A stretch of DNA of 64,000 nucleotides from Rhizophlyctis rosea (Eukaryota > Chytridiomycota > Chytridiomycetes > Rhizophlyctidales > Rhizophlyctidaceae). The notes below the pieces were generated by a model. That model saw only the letters and a list, made by a program, of their open reading frames with translations, was not told the origin of the DNA and made no database searches. Shown one piece after another: positions 10,637 through 21,349 of this stretch. The stretch covers positions 129,098 to 193,097 of the forward strand of contig JADGJC010000047.1 of the NCBI GenBank assembly GCA_027596075.1, read 5' to 3'. The stretch's first letter is position 1; every line of letters starts with the position of its first letter. The position numbers and the translations under genes are program-made.

Positions 10637-11495
10637 AGTCAAGAGGTTGAAAGCACACTTTGGAATTGCGAGCAAGTAACTTTCCAAGAGAAATGCCCTC
10701 AGGCAAAGTGGGCAGCGATACTGTTTGCAAAAATAGAAAGTTGTTCAGGGATTTGGCTTGGTGAGTCCCAAAACTAGGGGAACCCCTATGGTCGGCTTCC
10801 CTTGCTGTTCGGACATGGCTTGGTCGGATTTGAACTTTCCATTGAGACAATCCCCAAGATCCAGATGGCTTGACTTCTTTGTTTACAAAGACCCGCGCGT
10901 CTGCGACTGCGCGCTTTGAGTGGCGCTGAGTGGTTTCAAGTTTCAGCCCTTCTCATCATGGTTTTCTTGTTCACATGTGACCCATGATGCACCTGTCTAA
11001 CAAACATCTGCTCATGCGGTACAATGTACCGCTAAATGCGTGGACTCATCGCGTCTGCAATAGGGCGATGTGACGTCAGCTAGCAAGCATGCAGTCATGC
11101 TATCTGACTCGCTTACGTGGCCATAATCTTGCAGTCAGCGAGCCTTGTATGTCAATTTCTTAATGAATGTCTTACTTCGACCTGACAACTAGTACGCCTG
11201 TGATTCACACGTGTTGTCGACCAGGGGCCCGGGCCCGGCCCATCAATTATTTGATATGACGATTTGCAAGGTGTGGGAAGGGCAACGCGACGGGTGCATC
11301 TCATGCTCAGTCGATGAAACATTGAACGGCGTCCGTAAGTTGGTGAAGACTCAACATAAGACATATGCTAACCATGCCTTACAACATAAATATTTCTACA
11401 GGGAAGTGTCGACAACTTGCACAATCCCGCAATCCCTCATACTCTTGAACAAGCAGCCCAAGCACCGCACTTAAAACTCCAGCATCCTGCACAAA
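10637..11495. other. Intergenic, 859 bp, divergent promoters
   Basis: Between the SAXO4-like start and the first BTB-like gene I see no supported gene. A GGGCCCGGGCCCGG string lies at 11223-11237. An AT-rich segment (ACATAAATATTTCTAC) lies about 100 bp upstream of the BTB-like ATG. Confidence 0.5.
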
Positions 11496-12296
11496 ATGAA
11501 GACGGAAGACCAAACCACCCCAAACCCGTTTAACCTCACCATCTTCGTCCCGGCGCTCGGCCTGTCCTTCATTGTACCTACCAATAAACTCAAGGATAAA
11601 TCATCCTACTTCGACAACTTCTTCTCCGTCCATTCAGCATCCGGAAACCCCTTCCCCACAACCATCGAGATCAATCCCCCTGCTCCGCACCACTTCTCAG
11701 AATGCCTGGTCGGCGACCTCGTCAAAATCAACAAAACCTCGGCGTCGGACTGCATGGGTATCTACAGAAATGCAGATTTTTTGGGGATGGATTCGATTAT
11801 CAATGCATGTTGTAAAAGGTGTGTCTGTACCTTCCGGGTAAATATGTTGCCGCATACGGATAAACGTTTTGTCAACATTTATAGGTTTGACACCCTCCAT
11901 GACGCCCTCGAAACTGTTCCAGAGTTCACACATGAATACATTTCGTTTGATCACCTCGTGAAGATCATACGCCCAATGGCCGACGACCTGATCAAGTTGC
12001 GGACTCTTTTGGTGTGGGGACGTGGAATCACTACCAATTTGCAGGCTAGGGTTAAGCAAGTGTTCTGTCCAAACCCGGGTTCTCAATGGAAGCTGTCTGC
12101 CTCCCTCAAGCCGCGAGCACTTGCTGGCCTCCTGCATATGTATCCACAATATGAGCTTCTTGTGCCGGTGTCTTTGGTGGCAAAATCTCTGGATGAGGCG
12201 GTTGGTGAGTCAATCCTTCTGCATTATATCGCCATTTCTGTTCATTTACGCCATGTGCAATCAGCGGTGCCATCAGGACGCACCAGTTATTGGTGA
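11496..12296 (+). CDS. BTB-like domain protein, copy 1 (open)
   Basis: The frame is open through its whole length (266 residues), but comparison with copies 2 and 3 indicates two introns, 11819-11884 and 12207-12269 (approximate). Both are multiples of three and free of stops. Spliced, the protein is about 223 residues. The N-terminal half reads FNLTIFVPALGLSFIVPTNK, SSYFDNFFSVHS and CMGIYRNADFLGMDSIINAC, the layout of a BTB/POZ fold (beta strand, S-x-Y-F helix, then a helical A-L-Y-x-A-x-x-L-x-M block). The C-terminal half, EFTHEYISFDHLVKI and LIKLRTLLVWGRG, resembles the BACK-like helices that follow many BTB domains. Such proteins usually dimerise or serve as cullin-3 adaptors; that role is inferred. 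It is the only unbroken member of the trio. Confidence 0.6.
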   Translation: MKTEDQTTPNPFNLTIFVPALGLSFIVPTNKLKDKSSYFDNFFSVHSASGNPFPTTIEINPPAPHHFSECLVGDLVKINKTSASDCMGIYRNADFLGMDSIINACCKRCVCTFRVNMLPHTDKRFVNIYRFDTLHDALETVPEFTHEYISFDHLVKIIRPMADDLIKLRTLLVWGRGITTNLQARVKQVFCPNPGSQWKLSASLKPRALAGLLHMYPQYELLVPVSLVAKSLDEAVGESILLHYIAISVHLRHVQSAVPSGRTSYW

Positions 12297-12839
12297 TAGG
12301 CGTACAAGATCGGAATTGCGGTAAAATCCATCTGCACTTGAAAGGTCTTGGAGAATGTTGATGATGGCTGCTACTTTTGTGCCATATTGCGTTCATTCCT
12401 CTGGTAATAGAAGTCACGGTGCAATAGGTATGCCAGGTGTTCCCTCGCAAGTTGGTGGCGGTGAAAGCTCTTCTTGATAGACATTCTATCTGATACTGTA
12501 TTATCCTTTGTTTATCAACTTTGAGTTTATCAAACTGCATTTCGAACTGTGCCTCGGATCGGGTTTTGTGACAACTTTGTCTGGATGCTGTCAGATCTTC
12601 CACGTTTTCCAACAGGTGTTCAGGTCATGATACAAATGCCGATATATAGACAAATCAAGTGGCACAGGCACGTTGCGTAATTTGCGAGACACCACCATCT
12701 GACTCCACAATGTTTCAGTGTTTCACCGCGAAACCCTTGGAACAAATATTAAACCATTCAGTGCATTCCCACTATCCCACGCTTCAGATTATCATCAAGC
12801 AGTACAGAATCACATTCCCAATATCTTCTGCACCACGAA
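12297..12839. other. Intergenic, 543 bp
   Basis: This stretch lies between BTB-like copies 1 and 2. I see no gene or repeat in it. Confidence 0.45.
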
Positions 12840-13726
12840 ATGGAAACCGAATCAACAGCCAAAGCAACCTTCACCATCACAGTCCCCGCCATCTCCACCT
12901 CATTCACAGTGCCCATCGACCTCCTGAAAACCGGACGTTCCACCTATATGGACGCATTCTTTTCCTTCCACGCAACCGGGAGCCTGTCACCGCCTATGTC
13001 CATGGACCTTGACGGTCTCCCAGCTCCACATCAGTTCCCCGAGTGCCTGAAATATATAATGCATGGATGCATACACTGCTATGTTGAATGCTATCCAGCA
13101 AAAGCATGCATGGGCATGTACCTGAACGCAACGTACTTGGGAATGGATGGGTTGGTGAAGAAATGTTGCGCCAGGTGATTGCATGTCTCCATTGTTGTTT
13201 GAAATCTGCAACTGTTTACTATTGCGTGGCTAAATCACAAAACCAATAACCCCATGATTGAACAAAGATTCCAAACCATACATGTCGACCTGCAACACCT
13301 ACCCAACTTCACGCACGAGTATGTCTCCTTGACGATCTTCAAGTGATATTACGGGGGATAGATAGTGACATTTTCAAGCTGGAAACCATTTTGCTGTGGG
13401 GACGTGAAAAGTGCGGAGTCGATACCAACATACAATCCAAAATCCATTCACTCTTCAATGGAACGGACTCCCCTTGGTCTCCCTCGGCCGACCTCACCTT
13501 ATCGGCTTTCAAATCCCTCCTGCAGAAGTACCCAACTTCAACCCACCTCATACCGATCGACTTATTGCCCAATGTCATCACCAGAGAGTTGAGGGCTGTC
13601 GTGGAGAAGTGCAAGATGAAGGAACTCACTTACTACCCGTATAGTCGTGCAGAAAATTCGGATAAGAAGCACCTGACGTATGTGGATCTGGCTATCTTGG
13701 AGGAGCTCAACAAGCTTCTTGCGTAA
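12840..13726 (+). pseudogene. BTB-like domain protein, copy 2 (one-base frameshift)
   Basis: The start METESTAKATF aligns with copy 1. Exon 1 (12840-13174) carries STSFTVPIDLLKTGRS and CMGMYLNATYLGMDGLVKKCC. The next exon starts at 13268 and reads LPNFTHEYVS. In copies 1 and 3 this is followed by F-D-H-L, but here the frame is lost near 13329-13333. The downstream piece VILRGIDSDIFKLETILLWGR up to a stop at 13724-13726 is in another frame. One missing T in a T-run (TTT in copy 1, TT here) accounts for the break. The C-terminal extension after LIPIDLLPNVI is about 50 residues longer than in copy 1. Either this is a young pseudogene or the base is a sequencing error in a homopolymer. Confidence 0.6.
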
Positions 13727-14643
13727 TATGGCATGAATGCGATCAAGGGATGGGAGTAGGGTGGCCCTTAGCTTTAGCGTTGCTTTTTGAATGCAACACT
13801 CCTGTATATACGTTTTATCAAAATTCAATGTGCAATGAGGGGAGCTCTGAGTCAATGCACAAATCAAGGAAATTTGGGTATGGAAAGAATTGCACATAAA
13901 CGGTGGAATAGCGGTGCATGGTGGGGGGCTAATCAATGTGAAGATGAGGGAAAGGCGTTTCATTGGTCCACAATGATCACATCGCAGTCTTGTCCCTTCA
14001 CTATCGTAGGAAGCCTCCCCGCTTTCAGGAGGACGCCACGATCAATGGTTGTGCATCTTTCAGCAAGACCGATGCAATGGAGCACCATGGCACATACTTG
14101 AAACCGCTTGCCATGGTGCGCAAAATCACGCACTCGTCACCTGATAACCGTTCGGACTCATGCGCTACGTTTCCAAGCCATGTTGCAAAGTCGATTGTCA
14201 GTTTACGTATTCTGTTCTCCCTTGATCCGCATGGTGAAGTTGGTCAGTACATATGACTATTCGGCATCTTGTGTTCGAGGACTTCGCGCACTTCCACACT
14301 CCCCAATTTTCCAGGGCAGCGCCTTCGGTTTTCATCTTTGATATGATGAGTCACTCGCATCAATCATTTTGGATCAGCTGGTGTCTTCCCTTCTAACAGA
14401 GAACTGCTCATGCACATTGGTCACCTAATGTGCCATCTGGATGGTTTCACCTGGGTTGACATGCGCGCGTGATACTTGCATGGTCAACCAGAAGACATCA
14501 CGTCACCAGGTCATGCGCCTTCAAGTTGGCCGGATTTCTTACTTTTCTTTGTAAATGACCATTTCTCAGACCTCTTCCCTCATCAAAGTCTGTCCACTCT
14601 TTTTGTGACCTCAGTTATGCTCTGACACCTTCACCGCAAAAGC
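13727..14643. other. Intergenic, 917 bp
   Basis: This stretch lies between BTB-like copies 2 and 3. Several short frames occur on both strands but none shows domain features or matches its neighbours. Confidence 0.45.
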
Positions 14644-15524
14644 ATGGATCCCGAGCAATCCAACTTACAGGCCTCCACTCAAACCGCCTCACCTCTCATC
14701 ACCATCCACGTCCCCTCTATCAACACCTCTTTCACCGTCCCGTCAGCCTCCCTCCAGTCCGGTAGATCCACGTACTTCGACGCCCTCTTTTCCTTCGCTG
14801 TCAATGCTTCGCAGCCCCTCCCAACTGATACCAATCTCGATGGCATACCTTCGCCCGAACACTTTTCGTCGTGCTTGTCATACATCATGCACGGATATGA
14901 CGACCCCTACCCTTGCTGGTAAATGAAGCATGCTCCCGCAGACGTTTGCATGGCGTTTTATCTGAATGCTGTGTATCTGGGAATGGATCAATTGATTGAG
15001 AAATGCTGTGCGAGGTATAAGCAACAGCCTTCGATCTTTCGCGATCATGGTTGACATATAACGTTGGTGGTATCCAGATTGGCGACTTTGCACAAGGATC
15101 TAGAAACCCTGCCCAATTTCACGCATGAGCACATTCAATTCGACCACCTCTCCGAAATCGTCAACAAAATGAAGGATGACCTCGTGAAGCTGCAAACGGT
15201 TTTGGTTTGGGGTCGTGGAATCAAAGGGGACATGCAGACGCGGTTCAAACAGCTATTGTGTCCAAACAAATGGGTCCCGACTCCAACGCTAACAAAACTG
15301 TCAAAAAGTTGGCTGCCAAGCACCCACATTCAGAACATATGGTACCATTGAAGATGTTACAGCAACTTGACGAGGGAGCCGCAGCGGAGGATCTGAAGCA
15401 ATGGAGTGACCTTGTGAAGAAGTGGGATCCGGCTTCCAAAGGCTGTTATCATGGGGGCCGGTGTTATTTGCCGCGTGAATTGTGGGATGAAATCAGTGCG
15501 ATTGTCAAGCGGAAGCAACTGTAG
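14644..15524 (+). pseudogene. BTB-like domain protein, copy 3 (nonsense codon and frameshift)
   Basis: MDPEQSNLQAS starts the copy, followed by INTSFTVPSASLQSGRSTYF and a FSSCLSYIMHGY segment. A TAA at about 14920-14922 interrupts the frame just before DVCMAFYLNAVYLGMDQLIE, which continues in the same frame. The conserved intron after CCAR is present (about 15016-15078). The second exon keeps LPNFTHEHIQFDHLSEIV and LVKLQTVLVWGRGIKGD. Near 15270-15290 the frame shifts; the homologous C-terminus KKLAAKHPHSEHMVPLK continues in another frame to a stop at 15522-15524. Removing the stop by an intron would need one of about 23 bp, which is too short. Two independent lesions make a real pseudogene likely. 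Confidence 0.7.
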
Positions 15525-15709
15525 TTTAGAGAGCGTGGAATCCCTTTCACAACATCATTGCATAGCCATCAAGAAGTCCGCTTTTATTATTGCGTATTGC
15601 CTTGCTGTTTACATGAATTACTGAAATCTCTATAGAGCGCTACAGGAAATGGGTATCTGTGTTAATAGTACAAGGAGGGTTTGAAGCTACTTTGACTGAG
15701 TGGGAGCTA

Positions 15710-16655
15710 TTACGACATATCCATCACATCTAGAGGAACACCATCAATCTTTCGCAATCGAATGTTATAGATCAGTAATCAAGATCTTAACACTTACCCT
15801 TGTCGCCGTCCTCCGCAACAGCACCTTCCTCCTCCTCCTCCACCTGCACATCCGGTGTAGGCGGCAGCACCACCTCATTCGCGGCTGCAGCCGCAGCCTC
15901 CGAAGCCCGCCTCTCATCCGAAATGGTATCCTGCAACTCATGAGCCGCTTGCACGACTGTGTAAAGCTGTTTCCCTCTCAGTTCTTCCCGTGCTTCTAGT
16001 GCTGCGCGCTCAACCATGAGCGCTTGGATTTCTTCGCGGAGTTGTGCGGATCGCCTGAATGTCCGCACAGCAATGATCAGCCACGGGGCTCGAATCAAAA
16101 CTCTGATCACAATTCATATGTTGATGAAACTTACTTCCGACTCTCCTCCCTCGATGCATGCTTATTAATCTGCTTCGCAACATTATCATACTCCAATTTA
16201 TTCTTCCGTCTCGCTTGCGCCTGTTCCAGCGCGACTTTTAGGACGTCGATGTTTTGTTTTGCTTCTAGAATTTCTTGTTCTATTCGCGAGCATTCTGATT
16301 TGTAAATTGTGGTTTCGCGGAGGTTCATTTGGTGAGTTAGCTGGTGCTTTTCGAGGGTGGTTTCGAGGGAGCGGAGGTTGATAAGGAATTGTTCGTAGTA
16401 GGGTGATCTATGAGGTGTGAGGTAAGTTCACACTATGGGGACGAGAACGAGTGTATGGGAGGAGACGTACAGGTCAATAGAGGCATCTTCGAGGGTTTGT
16501 ACTAGGAATTTGCGATAGCAACCGCGCAGGTTGCGGGTGTCGTATAGGATTCTGTTTCTGAGAATTGGCTCTGTGAAGTGGTTGGTGAGTGCTGAAACTT
16601 TGATGGTGTTGCTCATGGCCTTTGTGGACAATATACCGTCTTGTATAGCAGCCAT
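15710..16655 (-). CDS. THOC7: THO complex subunit 7 (THOC7)
   Basis: Four exons (16655-16471, 16407-16135, 16054-15798, 15729-15710) give 244 residues in frame. The start MAAIQDGILSTKAMSNTIK is at 16655. The N-terminal helical part includes SPYYEQFLINLRSLE, the middle is coiled-coil (SRIEQEILEAKQNIDVLKVA, RKNKLEYDNVAKQINKH), and a later helix reads LRGKQLYTVVQAAHELQDTI. The K-N/K-x-x-EYD-x-x-A-K block is the family hallmark. THOC7 is part of the THO/TREX complex that couples transcription with mRNP assembly and nuclear export. An acidic Ala/Glu tail follows. The last 7-residue exon depends on a GTAAGT donor at 15797; without it the protein ends three residues later at 15787. Confidence 0.85.
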
Positions 16656-17102
16656 GCTGGGCAATGTCGTTCGCCGTCGGTAAGGTTGCTAAGCACGGAG
16701 TTTGGTAAACGTTGCGATGAAATGTGCAAGAGAAAGTATAAAATGCGTCTTTCGGTCTGAGGAGGTAAACATTCCGCAGCGAGATGAGTCAGACCGACCA
16801 CGATCATTTATATCTGCCCACACACCCTCCAGAGCCTCTTTCTTCCCCTGTGTTTGTATTTGTTGTTCGATCTATCGTGAACCTTTTTGAGGATCGTGCT
16901 CCATAATAAGCGAAACCGCAGTTGAAATAATCAGGTATGGTACATGATATGAACTCCAGTTATCACAAACTCACAAAACGTGTCATTTGCTCAACCACAT
17001 CTGCTTTCCCAGTTTTGTGCCACCACACTTTGAATTCGTTTGCTACGGGCACACGATAAATTACGAAATTGTATAGTCTTCGGCCGCATCTTCTTGGCCA
17101 TC
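16656..17102. other. Divergent promoter region, 447 bp
   Basis: This region lies between the THOC7 (-) and ankyrin-repeat (+) starts. A TATAAAAT string lies at about 16737-16744. No gene is seen. Confidence 0.45.
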
Positions 17103-18635
17103 ATGTCTTCCGTCAACCTTGCCCAGCGTGACAGACCCGCTCCATACTCAGCCGCCAGTAGTCAATGCGGGCCACAGTTGTCCAATACACTACTTCCAGA
17201 ACTCTTCCGCATCGTTGCCCGATGGAGCGACCCCCGAAGCGGTCGAAACCTACGTGCCTGCTGCAAATCTCTCAAACACGCCATTCTCCCCAGCGACCTC
17301 GTCTACGCAGAAGCTTGCTGGAGGCTTCATTATCGGGATTTCTTTAGCTGCTGGCGTTGGGCCATCTTGAATAACCACGTCCACATCATTCACAAATTCC
17401 TACCCGAAGCTTCGGAATGGTGCATGGAGTACCTTCTTTCCCTTAGTGCCATCAACAACCGAGCGGAGTTGGTGGTATTAGCAATCAATGAAATGACTGC
17501 TCGGTCGCAGAAGGACACCAGCTCCGTTGGGCAGTGCGTCCAATCCGTCTTGGCACTAGCATGCGGTGCGGGCTGCACGGAAGTCGTGAAGGTCCTTTTA
17601 CGACACGGAGCACGTATCCATGTACGATCACCGCAGGGTCTTGATGCCTTGGATAGCGCTGCGCAAGCGGGACACGCTGACTTTGTCAAATTGCTTCTCA
17701 AGGCTGGAGCGCACGTGAGCAACCCAGAACCGCTAATGTTTGCAAGTGGGAATGGGGATGTCGAAACTGCAAAGCTTTTGTTAGAAGCAGGGGCGTTCGC
17801 TGATGTCAACAATCAGGGTCCTTTATTTCACGCTATTTACGGAGAGCAAATGGGAATGGTTGAACTTTTGCTGGATTTCGGAGCATATCCATCGGAGCGT
17901 GCTTTGTTGGAAGCGCTTAGGAACAATTTTTGGGGAATTGTTTACGCTTTGCTTGGGGCAGGGGCAGATGTCAACGCAAGAAGGGGTTTGGTTTTAAGAT
18001 ATGCGGCTTATGTAGGTCGTTGCGATGCCGTTTCGTTCCTGCTGAGCTTTGGGGCAGATTTCCATGTACCGAATGAGAATGGTGAACCTGAGGAAGCATT
18101 ATGGGTTGCATTGCGTAGGGGACATATGGATGTCGTTGTGCTTCTACTGAAGGCGGGAGCGGATATCCAAGCCAGGGAGGGAAAGATTCTGCTTTCAGCT
18201 ATCGATTACGGAACAGGAGATGTATTGAAACGTCTTTTGGAGCACGGAGGCAAAATTGATAGAGTCGGCGGCATAGCTTTGCGGGAGGCGGCTAGATACG
18301 GGAACCGAGTTATGATGGATCTGCTTTTGAAAGCCGGTGCGGACATCCACGGTGGGAATGACGAGATCCTCATTGACGCCGCGCATCTGGGGCATAGGGA
18401 TCAAGTTGCAATCTTTCTTGAGGCTGGGGCGGACCTACATGCGAGGGATGATGAAGCATTGGTTGATGCAGCGAAGCGCGGGGATAGGGATATGGTTAAA
18501 CTTCTTTTGGAGGCTGGTAGTAATGTGCATGCGAGAGGGGGGATGGCACTCCACATTGCGGCGGGAGGTGGTTACTCGCAGGTGGTGAAGTATTTGCTGC
18601 AAGCGGGCGCGGATCCTCTGGCGTTAGGGCGTTAG
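17103..18635 (+). CDS. Ankyrin-repeat protein with F-box-like N-terminus
   Basis: This single exon encodes 510 residues from the ATG at 17103; an extension to 17040 would use TTG. Residues about 25-75 (NTLLPELFRIVARWSDPRSG then LRACCKSLKHAIL) resemble an F-box-like segment. From about residue 145 there are roughly ten to twelve ankyrin repeats with regular G-A-D-I/V-x-A-R-x-x-x-A-L-x-x-A-A-x-x-G-x-x-x-x-V-x-x-L-L-x-A units, for example VKLLLEAGSNVHARGG and VVKYLLQAGADPLA. F-box plus ankyrin proteins commonly act as SCF ubiquitin-ligase substrate receptors; this is inferred. The repeats differ from the Trp-Trp family in this window and follow the standard ankyrin consensus. Confidence 0.8.
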   Translation: MSSVNLAQRDRPAPYSAASSQCGPQLSNTLLPELFRIVARWSDPRSGRNLRACCKSLKHAILPSDLVYAEACWRLHYRDFFSCWRWAILNNHVHIIHKFLPEASEWCMEYLLSLSAINNRAELVVLAINEMTARSQKDTSSVGQCVQSVLALACGAGCTEVVKVLLRHGARIHVRSPQGLDALDSAAQAGHADFVKLLLKAGAHVSNPEPLMFASGNGDVETAKLLLEAGAFADVNNQGPLFHAIYGEQMGMVELLLDFGAYPSERALLEALRNNFWGIVYALLGAGADVNARRGLVLRYAAYVGRCDAVSFLLSFGADFHVPNENGEPEEALWVALRRGHMDVVVLLLKAGADIQAREGKILLSAIDYGTGDVLKRLLEHGGKIDRVGGIALREAARYGNRVMMDLLLKAGADIHGGNDEILIDAAHLGHRDQVAIFLEAGADLHARDDEALVDAAKRGDRDMVKLLLEAGSNVHARGGMALHIAAGGGYSQVVKYLLQAGADPLALGR

Positions 18636-19270
18636 GGGTATGACGGATTGAACGGGCCGCTGCTGCTCTGCTGCCGGTATCGGGATGTCGTGGGATCTAG
18701 GAGGGAGTTGGGGTCGTGGTCCGGCGGGTTCTGGAAAGGCGGGAGGGATTGCGCACCACTTTCGTGTAGGGTCAGGCGCCTTAGTGTAGTTGATGTGCAT
18801 TTGCTGTTTGATCTATTGCGAAACGCGTCCTCAATGTAGAAATCGTTACTACTATGTCATCCTGCAGACGTGCTCAGGTGCATTGTAACATGAGTTTGTA
18901 CACTGCAAATGTCAGCAAGTGCATAAATGTAGACATCGCGAATCGAATTGCAATGGTGGCAAAGGACCCGATCAGTCAGCATGCAGCCAGCCAGGCCCAG
19001 CCCCAAGCACAACAAGGCTTCATGTTCAGCGCGACACGTTTGTTCACCTAATTTTCATCCTGGCTGCAGCATCTTGCACCTCAAGAGCTACTTTCCCGCA
19101 ACCGAGGAAGAAGTGAGTCGCGACGGATAGGTATAAATGCACTGCAGTGAAGTCCTTACCACTCTGCCCAACCAGTCTGATCTCTGTTCCCACTGAGGAT
19201 CTAACACACCAATTTTCCCGCTTCATCCAATTTGACCAGTGAAACAATCAGCACCACCACCCTTCCCAAA
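18636..19270. other. Intergenic, 635 bp
   Basis: I see no gene. It holds the promoter of the F-box gene, with a TATAAAT string at 19132-19138, about 130 bp upstream of the ATG. Confidence 0.45.
19132..19138 (+). promoter_or_regulatory. TATA-like element of the F-box/LRR gene
   Basis: TATAAAT lies about 130 bp upstream of the ATG at 19271. This is a sequence match only, and the spacing requires a long 5' UTR. Confidence 0.3.
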
Positions 19271-20703
19271 ATGTCACCTCTCAACGTCGACCATCGTGAC
19301 AGTGCCGTTCCCTGCTACATCACCGCTATGCCAGAGCACATTCTTTTCGACATATTTGAGTTCCTTCAACCGCGTGTTGGCCCCGTGGTGCGTTCCAAAC
19401 GTCAAAGCGGTCTGATGATGTGCCTTACGAGCTGCATCTAAAACAAGGTGGGAGGTTGTCTTAAGGTTATGATCTACATGCGCTTATTAAAACGTCGGAC
19501 AGTATGCAAAACATTCCGTTCCACGGCTTTCCGGCTGAGACGAAGCAACTGTCTTGACGTATGCGCGTATGCTCCTCCAATTCCCAAACGCAATTGCCAG
19601 CCGCAGTGCAAACATCACTTTCGTGTCGATATGCTCGACGTCTACCTGGCGACCCAAATCGCATCAAATCCGTCCGCACCCTCTGTTTCGATCTATGCAA
19701 CTCTGCTACCGTCCTAAGCAAATTCTCGTTGTTCAAAGCTTTAGTTATAAGTGATTTGAACCGTCTTCAGCATTTTTCGATTGGGAGCGGCGAGCTGGTG
19801 GATCAGACAATTCCGGACGTTGTTGCTGTCGCGTTCATCAAGGCGGCAAGCCAGGACCGCCCCTTGCAGTTGCAAACGTTCAAGTTCAGTGGGAAGGACG
19901 TCACCTTGACATGCATATTCGTGCGATTCCTTAGATTACTAGAACGCTGCCCGCTTCGGGAACTGGTCCTCGATTTCCATACCACGTATTTTGATCCTTA
20001 CGGCAGGGGCATGTGGGACCCTGTGGCGGCTCTAACTCCTAGCGTAGTCTTCGGATCACTCAAATCCTTGAGAATCACCTCGTGCATCGTTTTCATAGAT
20101 CTAGCCGTGTCTCTGCCCAGTTTGACCTCCATCGACATCTGGTCCGTCGATAAACGTCCGTTACCGCCGCTGGAGACCCTCACCCAGCCCAGCTTGACCA
20201 CCTTCAAATGGGAGGGTACCCGCTGGCCCGAAGCATTGTCATTCATCCCAAAACTTACTCAAAATCGACTCACATCCGTTTCAATTTGTTGCACTGATTC
20301 TGACGAGTACTTTGACACCTTCAACTCTGAAGGGTACTTTCAGCTCCTATCAGAACTTGTCAGCCTCCGGTCTTTTACCCTGAGCGGATTCCATCACCCT
20401 TTCGAGTGCAAAGATATCGGTCCCATCCTCCAACACCTACCTGAAAAGGTAGAGAAATTGCATCTGACCATTCCGAGGTGGGCACGTCGATGGGTGTATG
20501 AGGAGGTGCGCGCGGGGCTGGGGACACGGACGGGGTTGAAGGAGGTTCGGTTTGTTACTCAGAGGGATGTGTCATTGGAGAATCAGGACGTTGAAAAGTT
20601 GTTAGATGAAGAGGCTAGGCGGTTGGAGAGGGAGGTGCAGATTCCGAGGGTTTATATAGAGGCTGTCGAAAAGGTAGTCGATGAAGAACGGCATGCCGAG
20701 TGA
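19271..20703 (+). CDS. F-box and leucine-rich-repeat-like protein (intron structure unresolved)
   Basis: The ATG at 19271 opens a frame with an F-box start, CYITAMPEHILFDIFEFLQP. A second F-box half, VCKTFRSTAFRL at about 19501-19536, is in another frame and can be joined by an intron ending at the CAG before 19500. A further frame change is needed between about 19536 and 19640. From there a long open frame carries leucine-rich-repeat-like strands: IKSVRTLCFDLCNSATVL, FGSLKSLRITSC, LPSLTSIDIWSV, LVSLRSFTLSGF and EKVEKLHLTIPR, to the stop at 20703. The architecture is that of fungal F-box proteins, probably SCF substrate receptors. I could not find a fully convincing second intron, so either a short exon or a frameshift exists near 19540-19640. 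Confidence 0.55.
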
Positions 20704-21349
20704 TGAGTATGCATATTAGTGGAGACCAAGTCTGCGAGACGGGACTTGTGGTATAATGTGATTTTCGGCACCATCCATTTGAGAGTTCTGTGTGCTTGTT
20801 TCCTTTCATGGGATTCAGAATTGTTCATTGGAGCGTGAACGTGTGCATGTTCCAAGGCAATGTTGTTCAAGTTTTATGGCAATAGTGGCTTTCAAAGTTA
20901 CACTGACTTTTGAGTGTTTCGTGCACTCCCCAGCCGTGGCCGCCCCAACATTGGAGTACTGGGGCACTGAGGGAGGGAGGTCCTCATTCAACTGAGAATA
21001 CCGGGAGAGCGTGAGCAAGAATAATGAGCGTTGGTGAGCCGGTTGATCAGATCACCGATGACATCATGCGCAGCACCCATATATGAGTCAGCATGACATG
21101 CCCCTTACCGAATTCCCGGCACTGATTGCGCGTGAGTGCTGCGAATCCGATGATCCATTTCGCAACACTTCGCTCTCTCTTTCTTCAACAAAATTCACTT
21201 CTTTCCTCATCTTGAAAGCCATTTTCCCACACTATCATACAACCAAAGGCAATCAACGCGAACACGACTCACAATATACCCTACTCCAACTCAAATGCCC
21301 TATAGCCTCACCACAACAACCCCGTCCGCACACCGCTCCTCGCGATAAA
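20704..21349. other. Intergenic, 646 bp
   Basis: This is the upstream region of the Ada3 gene. No gene is seen; the frame open upstream of the Ada3 ATG has no domain features. Confidence 0.45.
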
